Part shown: positions 26,306 to 35,767 of the stretch, piece after piece
Layout: the number at the start of each line of letters is the position of its first letter
How positions within the stretch are numbered: position 1 is the stretch's first letter
NCBI RefSeq assembly: GCF_000813125.1
Contig: NZ_BASE01000004.1
Span: forward strand, 58,051 to 122,050
Direction of reading: 5' to 3'
DNA length: 64,000 nucleotides
Origin: Mesobacillus selenatarsenatis SF-1
Lineage (GTDB): Bacteria > Bacillota > Bacilli > Bacillales > Cytobacillaceae
The notes under the pieces: model-generated
The model's database searches: none
Told to the model about the DNA's origin: nothing
What the model saw: only the letters and a program-made list of their open reading frames with translations
Translations under genes and position numbers: made by a program

Positions 26306-27486
26306 AAATAATCTATCTTTCCTGGTTTTCATCAGGAGAAGGTTCACAAGTACACGCAAGTGAATTTATAGAAGCAATGGAACAGCTTGGACATGAAGTC
26401 ATCCCTGTTGAATTGTCATTGCGCAAGCAAAATCAAGCCTCCAATATCCAGCGGACAAAGGAGCTTCAACAAAAGAGCAATAAGCTCAAACTAATCTTAA
26501 GGGAAGCAAGGTCAGTTGCAATGAACATCCCGAGGGTATTACGACTGATCAAGCTTATTAAGGAACACAAACCCGATTGTGTTATTAACCGGTATTCCCC
26601 TTATGATCTATCAGCCATTATAGCTGGTAAACTAATGAATGTTCCTGTGATTTATGAGGTGAATGCTTCTGTTGTATTTGAAAGAGATCTTGAGAAGCGT
26701 TTCTATATTAAAGGTTTATTGAATTGGTTTGAAAAGAAAGTGTTCAAAAGTTCTGATGCTGTGACTGTCGTATCTAATGAACTGAAAAGATACTTTGCGG
26801 AAAATAGTTATGATGTATCCAAAACTATTGTTGTCCCAAATGGTGTTGATATTGATAAATTCAGTCTGGATGCTCCTGCTCCTGATTTTCTAGTCCCGCT
26901 AAAGCAAAAATGGGACAAAGACGTGGTCATTGGCTTCCTGGGAAGTTTGAAATCATGGCACGGAGTTGAAAGAGGAATCGATATCCTTCCTGATTTGCTC
27001 AAAGTAATGCCGAATCTCCGCTTTCTGATAATAGGGGATGGCAATGAGCGAGAGCGACTCGAGAAAAAGATAAATGAGCTATCACTTACTGAATATGTTG
27101 AAATAACGGGATTTCTTGACCATAAAGAGATTCCAGGTGCTCTTAACCTTATGGATATTGCAATTGCACCATATAAGGATATTGAGTTCTTCCACTTCTC
27201 TCCACTTAAAATCTTTGAATATATGGCAATGGGTAAGCCGGTAGTAGCTCCTGCCCTCGGTCAATGCAAGGAGTTAATTGAAACAGGCTACAACGGAATA
27301 CTCCTAGAAGAGAACACGAACGAGCACCTATCTGAAGCAATTAAAAAGATTGCTGATAATGATGAGCTTCGTGCCCAGATGGCCTTCAACGCAAGGGATT
27401 TTATTGAAAAGCACTACACCTGGAAAGCAAATGCCAAAAAGTATGAAACAGCTATCCTTGAAATAAAAAGTGAAAAAAGGAAATAG
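26302..27486 (+). CDS. GT4 family glycosyltransferase
   Basis: A 394-residue GT-B glycosyltransferase. The N-terminal domain includes SWFSSGEGSQVHASEFIEAM and VNRYSPYDLSAIIAG-like sequence. A linker TVVSNELKRYF and VPNGVDIDKF follow. The donor domain has GFLGSLKSWHGVERGI, LIIGDGNERERLE and PLKIFEYMAMGKPVVAP, the EX7E-type GT4 signature. It starts at ATG 26302, overlapping the polymerase stop (ATGA). It is the last gene of the operon, before a bidirectional terminator. Confidence 0.9.
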   Translation: MKIIYLSWFSSGEGSQVHASEFIEAMEQLGHEVIPVELSLRKQNQASNIQRTKELQQKSNKLKLILREARSVAMNIPRVLRLIKLIKEHKPDCVINRYSPYDLSAIIAGKLMNVPVIYEVNASVVFERDLEKRFYIKGLLNWFEKKVFKSSDAVTVVSNELKRYFAENSYDVSKTIVVPNGVDIDKFSLDAPAPDFLVPLKQKWDKDVVIGFLGSLKSWHGVERGIDILPDLLKVMPNLRFLIIGDGNERERLEKKINELSLTEYVEITGFLDHKEIPGALNLMDIAIAPYKDIEFFHFSPLKIFEYMAMGKPVVAPALGQCKELIETGYNGILLEENTNEHLSEAIKKIADNDELRAQMAFNARDFIEKHYTWKANAKKYETAILEIKSEKRK

Positions 27487-27487
27487 A

Positions 27488-27524
27488 AGAAACCCTTGCG
27501 AAATGCAAGGGTTTCTTCGTTTTA
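27488..27524. terminator. Bidirectional terminator GT4/subtilase
   Basis: Stem AGAAACCCTTGC (27488-27499) / GCAAGGGTTTCT (27505-27516), followed by a T-rich tract on the plus strand. It lies between convergent genes. Confidence 0.85.
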
Positions 27525-29996
27525 TTTTGCTATTTTCAGTCCCAGATGAGTCAATTGCCCACCAGGCAAAGCCTTTTCTCCCCCAAGAGCATACATGGGA
27601 TATGAACGACTCGATACATATGATTTCGTAACGTTTTCTATTTTTAATGGATTTACCAGAACAATTGCCCCATTTCTGCGATGTGCAAGCCCTGAAGCAG
27701 CAACGGCATCTGGATAATCCTCGTAATCTGTTTTCGCGGAGGTGCCTCTCACAAGTATCAATGTATCTGGATTTGTAAGCTTCTTAATCGCATTAATATT
27801 TGTATCATAGCGGCTATGTCCAGCTATTCGGACAACCTCGATTCTCTTTCTCTTCAAGTCACTTTCCACCTGAGTGCTAATGGCAGCCTCTCCTCCAAGA
27901 ATATACACTTTCTTAATAGCCTCTGGCAGCTGCATTGGCATTTTTTCCTTTTGTGAAAGGTAAATTGGAATATGTTTACTCACCGAAATACTAGAAGCTG
28001 AAAGGGCATCAGCAACTGTGATCCCATTGGCGATGATTGCTTCATTTTGATTGGTTAACCCAGCAGCTCTGCCAATGTTAATAGACGTTTCAAATCTATC
28101 TTTTCCATGTACACGCTGAACAGTATAACCCTTATTCTTAAGCAATGTTTCTACAGATTCATCAATGGCATTCTTACCGCCTAATAGATAGATTTTTTCC
28201 GGGTTAAGTCTAAAAATTTCACGAAGTGTAACGGTATCAATCTGTTCAGGGAAAGTGAGCAGGATTGGGCTATCCTTCATGGCAGCAATACCTGCAGCAG
28301 ACAGTGCATCTGCCGGATGATCTGCTCTTGCCAGAATGATTGCTCTTTCTTGATGTGTCAATCCACTTGGCCAGCCTTTTCTGGAAATATTAACAGCTGT
28401 TTGAGTCCGGCTGCTCCCTTCAATACGATGATAACTGTTCGAAGATACTTTAAGCTTGTACTGGTTCTTTGACCATCTGTAATTAAAATCGCTGATTTCA
28501 ATATAGTAAGTACCCGGATTAACCCTCAATGATAATTTTTCTATTCCACCGATGCCCAGATTGTCCACTATTTCTTCCCATTCTATATGCCCATTGGCTA
28601 CTTTTTTTATTGTGACTTTAATGTCGTGGGAAGCAGGACTAGTGGTTTGAAAAGATAAATCACTGACTTCATTATTTACAAACTTGTAGTAGTCCACATC
28701 ATCGGGAATTTGGATGCTTTCCTCGTATGTATGCCCTACCTTTATCAATCTGGCCTGACTCACAGAGTTTCCTGCATCGTCGTGTAATGAAGGGTTTGGC
28801 ATTAGAAGTGCTTTAACAGCATCAATTTGTCCAAAGCCCTTGGTTTCAGTCCAACTACGCTCTGTTGAATTCTCTAATTTCCACTCTATTTCCGATGGAG
28901 ATAATTTCGGGTCTTGGCTCAGCAACATGGAAGCAATCCCAGATACGATTGGCGCTGAAAAAGACGTACCATTCACAAACTCATACTCTTCGCGGAGACC
29001 AGTCGATACAATTTCTTCTCCAGGAGCTACAAGATCCAATGAATCACCGTAGTTAGAAAAGGCTGAGCGTTTTCCCTCTTGATCTACACTTCCCACGCCA
29101 ATAACAAATGGATATGCTGCCGGAAAGGATACTGGAGCTCCATAATCATTGCCAGTAGCAGCTATCAAAGTAATCCCTTTTGTATATGCTTCCTTGAGAG
29201 CATCGTATTCCATATGGTTCCCCTCTTCAGAACCATAGCTCATATTAATGATCTGAGCTCCGTTATCAATAGCATAGTAAATGCCTTCAATAACATCAGT
29301 CAACTGAATCGTGGTTTGGTCAGTAATTTTCACGGGAAGGATTTCTACATTTTCATTAATCCCCGCTATACCAATTCCATTATTTTTTATTCCGGCAATG
29401 ATTCCTGCAATGTTTGTACCATGGCCGATTAGATCAGTCTGAAAGGGAGTATTCGCTGGAATGTCATAACCAGGAAGCACCTTTCCGGCAAGGTCTGAAT
29501 GTGGATCTACTCCAGAATCTAACACTGCAACTCTTACAGGGTGAGGGTTTTGTATATATCCCCAAGCATTATGAATATTTAAAACCGGTATATGCCATTG
29601 ATAGTTATAAAAAGGATCATCAGATACATTCAAATGCTCATACAGATAGTTGGGTTCTACATATTCAATTCCAGGGTTTTGTGCTAACATATCCAACATT
29701 TTTTGATAACTAAAGTGAATTGGAACTTCTACAAGAACTATGCCTCTGCTATCAAGAGCCGTCGGTGATTCCTTTTCTATTAAATCAAGACTCTCAAGAT
29801 TAACATTCCTATTTTTTAACTTTATTAAAATCTGTCGACTATGAATATTATTTGTGATTTCCTTCGTAGAACTTAACCTTTTAAATGATTGCTTCGAAAA
29901 TTTCTCCCCAGCAAAAACTTCATGATCGGAATCAAATGAAAAAGCCAGGATAAATAAAGTAACGATGAATACAGCATATTTCGTATTCCACTTCAT
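27522..29996 (-). CDS. Subtilisin-like serine protease with three CWB2 repeats
   Basis: An 824-residue secreted S8 protease. Signal peptide about 1-29, an inhibitor-I9-like propeptide (50-120) and the catalytic domain (about 130-395) with Asp160 in AVLDSGVDPH, His193 in GHGTNIAGI and Ser345 in NGTSFSAPIVSG. A pre-peptidase C-terminal beta domain (about 405-520) contains DDVDYYKF and NPGTYYIEI. Three CWB2 repeats lie at 525-824, the first beginning IEGSSRTQTAVNI. It is probably wall-bound and matures or degrades surface proteins (inference). AAAGGGG precedes the ATG, and it appears monocistronic. Confidence 0.93.
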   Translation of the reverse strand: MKWNTKYAVFIVTLFILAFSFDSDHEVFAGEKFSKQSFKRLSSTKEITNNIHSRQILIKLKNRNVNLESLDLIEKESPTALDSRGIVLVEVPIHFSYQKMLDMLAQNPGIEYVEPNYLYEHLNVSDDPFYNYQWHIPVLNIHNAWGYIQNPHPVRVAVLDSGVDPHSDLAGKVLPGYDIPANTPFQTDLIGHGTNIAGIIAGIKNNGIGIAGINENVEILPVKITDQTTIQLTDVIEGIYYAIDNGAQIINMSYGSEEGNHMEYDALKEAYTKGITLIAATGNDYGAPVSFPAAYPFVIGVGSVDQEGKRSAFSNYGDSLDLVAPGEEIVSTGLREEYEFVNGTSFSAPIVSGIASMLLSQDPKLSPSEIEWKLENSTERSWTETKGFGQIDAVKALLMPNPSLHDDAGNSVSQARLIKVGHTYEESIQIPDDVDYYKFVNNEVSDLSFQTTSPASHDIKVTIKKVANGHIEWEEIVDNLGIGGIEKLSLRVNPGTYYIEISDFNYRWSKNQYKLKVSSNSYHRIEGSSRTQTAVNISRKGWPSGLTHQERAIILARADHPADALSAAGIAAMKDSPILLTFPEQIDTVTLREIFRLNPEKIYLLGGKNAIDESVETLLKNKGYTVQRVHGKDRFETSINIGRAAGLTNQNEAIIANGITVADALSASSISVSKHIPIYLSQKEKMPMQLPEAIKKVYILGGEAAISTQVESDLKRKRIEVVRIAGHSRYDTNINAIKKLTNPDTLILVRGTSAKTDYEDYPDAVAASGLAHRRNGAIVLVNPLKIENVTKSYVSSRSYPMYALGGEKALPGGQLTHLGLKIAK

Positions 29997-30135
29997 AGGG
30001 CATTCCCCTTTATAGATATTAAAAGTTTATAGTTCTACTAAACTTATTTATATATGCACATCTCATATAAAATAGTATTTCCAGTTAATTCTATCACACT
30101 TTTATAGCTAACTCTTATACCTTCCTAAAGGAAAC

Positions 30136-30171
30136 GAAAGAAGAGGAGACCAATAAGCAGCCCCCTCTTTC
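30136..30171 (-). terminator. Probable terminator of the toroid-CWB2 gene
   Basis: Minus-strand stem GAAAGAGG / CCTCTTCTTTC, imperfect with a bulge, followed by a moderately T-rich tract just past the stop at 30175. Confidence 0.5.
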
Positions 30172-30174
30172 AAG

Positions 30175-32412
30175 TTATTCCATTAGCAACCTGACTACTT
30201 GACGGTCAATAACACGCTGTCCTCCCAAAACATTGAAGTGCTGTAATCCATTTTCTTTTAACACGGCAGCCACTTCCGAAGGAACTCTGGTATCCTCAAC
30301 AAGTAGTAAATTATTGTTTTGTTTAGCAGCTAAAACTGCCCCAGACAGTGCATCTGGAAAGCTTGTTCCATTAGCCACCATTGCTTCTTTTGAGGATAGA
30401 TTGAATGTATTGAACAGCTTGGCGGCTGTTTCATATCTATTCGCTCCGGCAATTCTCTCTGACTCCGGAATCCCTGATAATATTCTTTCATCGATGACTG
30501 CCTTTCCACCAACGACATAGGCTCCAGTACTTTTATCCAAAACTTGGGCTGTATGAAAAGGAATCCGCTCTTTTTCCACTAGAAGGACGGGATATCCTTT
30601 TTGGGCTGCTATAGCTCCAGCTGCAAGTGCATCTGGAAAATCATGTCCATTAACGACAAAAGCTTTACCCGAAGGATTATCAATTAACCTGGAGATTTTC
30701 GCGGCAGTTTCAAACCTGTTTCCCCCGGCTATACGTTCCACCTTTAGTCCTAATGAGATCAACTTTTCTTGAACTGCTTTATCAATTGCCGAATCCCCAC
30801 CCAAAATCACTGCCTTTTCGGCATTTAGTCGTAAAATCTCGGAAATCGTAGCACTCGGCAAGAAATCTTTTTCTGACAGTAGTAAAGGAGCATTCAGCTG
30901 ATAAGCTAACGGAGTACCCGACAGCGCATCGGGAAAGTTGTCTCCTCTGGCAATAAGGACTGTATCTGCGTGTTCCCAGCCTGTAGAAGAGATTTCAGCA
31001 GCTGTTTCGTATCGTCCAGCGCCTGCTACCCGGGTATAGGTAGGTCCGAATGATGCATTCGTCTGGTGGAATTCCCCACTATGTCCTACCCATTTGGCAA
31101 TCCATGCCCAGGCAGCATGGTGCGCAACCCATTCTTCTCTTCCTCGATAAGTATCTTCCTCATGAGCGGCATAAGTTCGGCCATCATGATGGCGGTTTTG
31201 CATATCAAGGACTTTCTGGGCATGAAGCGGCTCCCAGTAATCACCCTTACTGCTTGCGAGCCCATCGAAACCAAACTCGTTCGCAAAGATATCCAGTGTA
31301 GCAAATTGCATTCTCCGATCATTACCCCAATCATTTCCCTCAGGGTAATAAATGTCGGAAGAATCCTTCCTATATATAGTCCCGCCTGGCGGCAGATAAT
31401 CTTGAGAATCGAATGGTACATCTACCAGGCTTTTATAAACGATATCCGAATTAAAGAATGCTGCTTCCGGTGTTGGCATGCCAGCCAGTGTATAATGCAA
31501 AGCAGAAGTATTATTGAACGCAATAAATTCCATATAATCGGGATGAATAAAACCATGGTTTATGACGGTTCCATCTTGATTGATATTGGTCCCGCTAATC
31601 CAATTCTTTATTGGCTTTCCATTCACTACAGTTTCATTCTTTAAGTCAGATGGCATAGCTGCAGATGAAATCATCAATTCCAGATTTTTGGACATCCATA
31701 GTTTCCAATTCTCATGATTAGGCATCATTGCTGTAGCTAGCTGAAGAATCTGGGAGTTCCATGCATTTTCTTCCGCTTTTGTGTCACCCTTATAAACGGT
31801 ATTCCCTGCTGGATCCTTCCAATATGGTGCTTTATAAAGAATCAAGCGGTTAGCTTCATACTCAACCATCTTCCTGACATATTCCCTCTCTGCGGCAGAG
31901 AGTTTATCCCATAACAGCCATCCTGCAAAACCTGAAAAATTCGCCCAATGTGCTGATTGCCAGTGGCTTCCCCAGCCACCAGGAGAATTTGCTCTATGTC
32001 TATATGATAGAGAACTTACTAGCTTGACAGTTTTCTTTATAGCTTCTTCTTTTGCTACACCTGTAACCCCTGGGTCATAAAGCCCAAATGCAAGTGATGT
32101 GGCCAGTCCTAATGACATAGCAGAAGGATGCCGAATTTCATGTTCTAGAACACCGCCAAACTGTAAGTAGGTGCTGCTTTGGCTATCAAAATTCCGGACT
32201 TCATTCCACCATGTAGATAGTCCATATTTATTAGTATTAAGGAGAATCCCTTTTATTCTAAGAGCGTCTGAATCATTTGGATTCCCATTGTTGAATGAGG
32301 ACCATTGTATCGGATTCACAGCATTTGATTCAGCTCCAACAACATTTTGCGGAAATATTGGCATGAGCATGATCAAAACAATCAAATATACTATTGCTTT
32401 CCACCTATTCAT
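30175..32412 (-). CDS. Secreted protein of unknown enzyme type with three CWB2 repeats
   Basis: A 745-residue protein with signal peptide 1-27. A large all-helical region (about 30-455) is rich in Trp and His, for example GGWGSHWQSAHWANFSGF, AAEREYVRKMVEYEANRLI and TKAEENAWNSQILQLA. Three CWB2 repeats lie at 462-745, starting VAGAGRYETAAEI. The helical repeats, aromatic clusters and scattered His/Tyr/Asn recall alpha/alpha-toroid polysaccharide lyases (heparinase II/III or alginate-lyase type), but I do not see a firm family signature. A wall or capsular glycan is a reasonable substrate guess from context only. GGAGTG precedes the ATG. Confidence 0.85.
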   Translation of the reverse strand: MNRWKAIVYLIVLIMLMPIFPQNVVGAESNAVNPIQWSSFNNGNPNDSDALRIKGILLNTNKYGLSTWWNEVRNFDSQSSTYLQFGGVLEHEIRHPSAMSLGLATSLAFGLYDPGVTGVAKEEAIKKTVKLVSSLSYRHRANSPGGWGSHWQSAHWANFSGFAGWLLWDKLSAAEREYVRKMVEYEANRLILYKAPYWKDPAGNTVYKGDTKAEENAWNSQILQLATAMMPNHENWKLWMSKNLELMISSAAMPSDLKNETVVNGKPIKNWISGTNINQDGTVINHGFIHPDYMEFIAFNNTSALHYTLAGMPTPEAAFFNSDIVYKSLVDVPFDSQDYLPPGGTIYRKDSSDIYYPEGNDWGNDRRMQFATLDIFANEFGFDGLASSKGDYWEPLHAQKVLDMQNRHHDGRTYAAHEEDTYRGREEWVAHHAAWAWIAKWVGHSGEFHQTNASFGPTYTRVAGAGRYETAAEISSTGWEHADTVLIARGDNFPDALSGTPLAYQLNAPLLLSEKDFLPSATISEILRLNAEKAVILGGDSAIDKAVQEKLISLGLKVERIAGGNRFETAAKISRLIDNPSGKAFVVNGHDFPDALAAGAIAAQKGYPVLLVEKERIPFHTAQVLDKSTGAYVVGGKAVIDERILSGIPESERIAGANRYETAAKLFNTFNLSSKEAMVANGTSFPDALSGAVLAAKQNNNLLLVEDTRVPSEVAAVLKENGLQHFNVLGGQRVIDRQVVRLLME

Positions 32413-32509
32413 CTAGTTCACTCCATCTCGGTAGTCTAGTATTCATTCTAGAGAAATCAATCTGAGTGAACAATCGGACCAAGCAACCATGCCGTTTGAC
32501 CTACAACAT

Positions 32510-32551
32510 AAAAAAGCCAAGATCCGTAATGACGATAACGGTTCCTGGCTT
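32510..32551 (-). terminator. Terminator of the CWB2-C39 gene
   Basis: Minus-strand stem AAGCCAGGAACCGTT / ACGGATCTTGGCTT (imperfect), followed by six T. Confidence 0.8.
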
Positions 32552-32574
32552 CCATTTACATTATAAGTTGAAGC

Positions 32575-34365
32575 TTAGTAGTAACTTATTGCCTGCTTTC
32601 CATACTGCTCCCAACCCTGGATAAAGCTCTTTAACGGTTTTCTTTTATTGATATACGTATCAAGCGGATCATTGAAATATACATATTGACTGTCGTACCC
32701 TGTTATAAGGACAGAATGTTCTTTCATGGTAATCCGTATAGGACCATTAGGTGTATACCACGTTTCCCAATAGCGGTCAGGAACATGACTGAACCAGCTA
32801 GTAGTGATCACCCAGACTGGATGTCCAGCTGCTACATAATCCAGTACTTGATCGAAAGAACCTCCCGATAAATTCACGACTCTGCCAGGGAGATATTTAT
32901 TTGCCAGCTCTTCTATTGGTTTATTGAAAACACCAAACCCCGGCTTACTGAAGGAATACATATCACCTACAAATCCCTCATTCGGGTCGCCAAAATGTTT
33001 TTTTCCATTAATCCATCTTAAAGGGGTAGGCGACTTCCTTACTTCTCTTGCTAGCTTCATCTTATCTGCCTTAACTCCTGTATATTGAAGCAGCATTGAC
33101 AAACTAGTAACCTCACAGCCTCTTGGAAGCTCTGGCATTTGTTTTACCAGTGGAGCATACAGCATCTTCTTGGAAGGATTACTTTGAGCTTTAACTTGCA
33201 CATTTACAGTCTCACTCTTATTCCCTTCACCATCCAATATGAAGAAACTGAACATCGCACCGCTTTTTTGGAGAGGAATTGATATCGAAAACTTCCCGTT
33301 AGCAGGTACATTGACAACATTGAAATCTTTATTATTTCTTCTAACTATTAGTTTGGTGTTAGCTGTTGCACTTCCACTTATTTTAAACATATTATCAGTT
33401 ATTGTGTTGACCTTAGGATTATCAAGGATAAGTGGTTCTCCATCAATCGTCCTTCTCACATTTTCATGGACTGCTCCTTGTCCGCCTAGGATCTTAATCT
33501 CATTGAATTCTGGTAACAAGGCACGCGTAGGAGTTGGGATTACACTAGTCTTAGTCAATAATATCGGGGCATTAGTCCGAGCTGCGAGAACGGACCCGGC
33601 CAATGCATCTGCAAAATTTTCTCCCGTTGCCAAATACGCCATCTCATTTGAAAGCTGAAGCTCGTTCATGATTTTTCTCCCGGTATCATATCGATCAGTG
33701 CCACCAATACGAACAGGATTATGTTTGGCAAGCTGTGAAACAACTGCCTTTCCGACCACTTTCTCTCCACCGATGACCAAAGTGTTTATCTTATCCTGCA
33801 ACGCTTTCTCAGTATGTATAGGCAAACGATCCTTCTCGGTTAAAAGAATCGGTATATTGTTCCTGGCAGCATATGAACCTATCGATAATACATCCGGGTA
33901 GTTGCGACCATTTGAAATAATAGCCTGATTTGAAGGGATTAATTGGGAAATCAACGCTGCTGTCTCAAATCTGTCTCTTCCTCCGACTCTCTGAACCGTT
34001 AATCCCAAATCTATCAATCTATTAGAAATTTTACTTGATACTGCGCTTTCGCTGCCTATAATAATAATTGTTTTTGTCTGTAATCTGTTAATTTCCTTTT
34101 CCGTGACATAAGGCAGCCTGTCCGAATCCGTTAATAAGATTGGAGCATCATGATAAAACGCAAGCGGTCCACCGGCCAGTGCATCTGGAAAATCCGTACC
34201 CTTTGCAAGAACAACAATATCGGATACCTCCCAGCCTGCCTTCGAAATTTCCACTGCGGTTTGATATCGATCATTTCCTTGAATGCGTTCTGTTGCAGCA
34301 TAAGCACTTGTCGTAAACATTACTAATAAAATAAACAAAGCAAAGCTAGTCTTTTTAATCATCAT
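32575..34365 (-). CDS. C39-like cysteine peptidase with three N-terminal CWB2 repeats
   Basis: A 596-residue secreted protein. Signal peptide about 1-23, CWB2 repeats 27-310, a bacterial Ig-like linker (about 315-392, with SGSATANTKLIVRR) and a C-terminal Peptidase_C39_2 domain (400-596). Catalytic candidates are Cys417 in ELPRGCEVTSLSMLL, His550 in MKEHSVLITGYD and Asn565/Asp566 in YVYFNDPL, the same layout as the YvpB family. The substrate is unknown: stem peptide or a surface protein. Two ATG codons are in tandem after AAAGGAAG, and the second (34362) has slightly better spacing. It has its own terminator. Confidence 0.9.
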   Translation of the reverse strand: MMIKKTSFALFILLVMFTTSAYAATERIQGNDRYQTAVEISKAGWEVSDIVVLAKGTDFPDALAGGPLAFYHDAPILLTDSDRLPYVTEKEINRLQTKTIIIIGSESAVSSKISNRLIDLGLTVQRVGGRDRFETAALISQLIPSNQAIISNGRNYPDVLSIGSYAARNNIPILLTEKDRLPIHTEKALQDKINTLVIGGEKVVGKAVVSQLAKHNPVRIGGTDRYDTGRKIMNELQLSNEMAYLATGENFADALAGSVLAARTNAPILLTKTSVIPTPTRALLPEFNEIKILGGQGAVHENVRRTIDGEPLILDNPKVNTITDNMFKISGSATANTKLIVRRNNKDFNVVNVPANGKFSISIPLQKSGAMFSFFILDGEGNKSETVNVQVKAQSNPSKKMLYAPLVKQMPELPRGCEVTSLSMLLQYTGVKADKMKLAREVRKSPTPLRWINGKKHFGDPNEGFVGDMYSFSKPGFGVFNKPIEELANKYLPGRVVNLSGGSFDQVLDYVAAGHPVWVITTSWFSHVPDRYWETWYTPNGPIRITMKEHSVLITGYDSQYVYFNDPLDTYINKRKPLKSFIQGWEQYGKQAISYY

Positions 34366-34570
34366 ACTTCCTTTCCGTACTATTACCTTTAAATAATATT
34401 AAATGCCTATTGGTCCTAATTCTAAATACCTAATTATACCCCCCTAACTAATTTACCATTTCTACCTATTTGTTTCCATATTTTTATTTTAAAATAATTG
34501 CGTATTTCTATATCATTTAGCATTATTGGTGTTCAAGAAAATTCCACTTAGTCATTTACTTATTTCACAA

Positions 34571-34598
34571 AAATAAAAACCGGCAGTTAGCCGGTTTT
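34571..34598 (-). terminator. Terminator of galE
   Basis: Stem AAAACCGGC (34576-34584) / GCCGGTTTT (34590-34598) with a T-rich tail on the minus strand. Confidence 0.88.
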
Positions 34599-34609
34599 CA
34601 GAGTTATTC

Positions 34610-35620
34610 TTATTCATAACCATTCAAATTATTGGACTGCCATTTCCAGGAATCTTTACACATTTCCTCGATTCCCTTTTCTGCTTTCCAACCTAGTTCT
34701 CCAGCTGCCTTGTCAGGATTTGCATAACACTCTGCAATATCACCAGGACGTCGCTCCACTACTTTATAGGGAATCTTCTTTCCTGATGCTTTTTCAAAAG
34801 CATTCACTACTTCAAGAACACTATAACCTGTTCCTGTTCCTAAGTTATAGGCTTCTGCCCCTGTGGCTGACAATACTTTCTCCACGGCTTTTAAGTGGCC
34901 TTTGGCAAGATCGACAACATGAATGTAGTCACGGACACCAGTACCATCGACGGTTGGATAATCGCTTCCGAACACCTTCAGCTCATCCAGCTTGCCAACT
35001 GCGACCTGCGTAATGAAAGGCATCAGATTATTCGGGATTCCATTTGGGTCTTCCCCGATCCTTCCACTCTCATGTGCGCCTATCGGATTAAAGTAACGAA
35101 GCAGTGCTATACTCCAGCTATCGTCGGAAACATAAAGATCCCTTAAAATCTCCTCAATCATAAGCTTAGTGCGTCCGTATGGGTTTGTGGCACTTAGAGG
35201 GAAGCTCTCAGAAATCGGTACTTCCTCAGGCATTCCATAAACAGTTGCCGATGAGCTGAATACCAGCTTCTTAACATTGAACTCTTGCATGACCTCGCAT
35301 AAAACTAGCGTTCCAGTAATGTTATTGTGATAGTACCGAAGAGGAATAGAAACGGATTCTCCCACTGCCTTTAATCCAGCAAAATGAATAACCGCATCGA
35401 TGTCATTCTCTGCAAAAACCTTTCGCAAACCTTCACGATCCAATAAATCAACTTCATAAAATTTAAAATCCTGTCCCGTTATCTCTTTGACTCTTTTTAA
35501 GGCTTCAGGTTTACTATTATCAAAATTGTCAACCACGATAATTTCATGATTCTCATTAAGCAGCTCTACACAAGTATGGGTACCAATGTAGCCAGCTCCG
35601 CCAGTTACTAGGATTGCCAA
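34610..35620 (-). CDS. galE: UDP-glucose 4-epimerase
   Basis: A 336-residue short-chain dehydrogenase-type epimerase interconverting UDP-glucose and UDP-galactose with bound NAD+. It has the N-terminal Rossmann motif [16 protein letters not shown], the active-site SSSATVYG with the catalytic Tyr in [12 protein letters not shown], and [14 protein letters not shown]. It starts at TTG (35618-35620) after an ideal GGAGGA. An extended -10 (TGGTATAAT) lies at 35655-35663. It is not next to galK or galT here, so a role in supplying UDP-Gal for the wall or capsule polymer is likely (inference). Confidence 0.95.
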   Translation of the reverse strand: MAILVTGGAGYIGTHTCVELLNENHEIIVVDNFDNSKPEALKRVKEITGQDFKFYEVDLLDREGLRKVFAENDIDAVIHFAGLKAVGESVSIPLRYYHNNITGTLVLCEVMQEFNVKKLVFSSSATVYGMPEEVPISESFPLSATNPYGRTKLMIEEILRDLYVSDDSWSIALLRYFNPIGAHESGRIGEDPNGIPNNLMPFITQVAVGKLDELKVFGSDYPTVDGTGVRDYIHVVDLAKGHLKAVEKVLSATGAEAYNLGTGTGYSVLEVVNAFEKASGKKIPYKVVERRPGDIAECYANPDKAAGELGWKAEKGIEEMCKDSWKWQSNNLNGYE

Positions 35621-35654
35621 TGTCGTTCCTCCTAATGATCAAATATTATATAGT

Positions 35655-35663
35655 ATTATACCA
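35655..35663 (-). promoter_or_regulatory. Extended -10 promoter of galE
   Basis: The minus strand reads TGGTATAAT, 35 bp upstream of the TTG start. Confidence 0.5.
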
Positions 35664-35724
35664 TCATATATGGAAAATTGAATCCACCTCAATTCAAAGG
35701 AGCTGTATAAATAGTGAAAAATTA

Positions 35725-35753
35725 GAAAGAACCGTTGAATGAATCAACGGTTC
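35725..35753 (-). terminator. Terminator of the large subtilase gene
   Basis: Stem GAACCGTTGA (35729-35738) / TCAACGGTTC (35744-35753), then TTTC and a T-rich stretch on the minus strand. Confidence 0.82.
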
Positions 35754-35767
35754 CCTCTTTTTACATA

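Noticed and set aside
31066..31644. Long plus-strand frame opposite the toroid-CWB2 gene
   Set aside because: It lies wholly inside a convincing secreted-protein gene, without ribosome site or recognisable domain.
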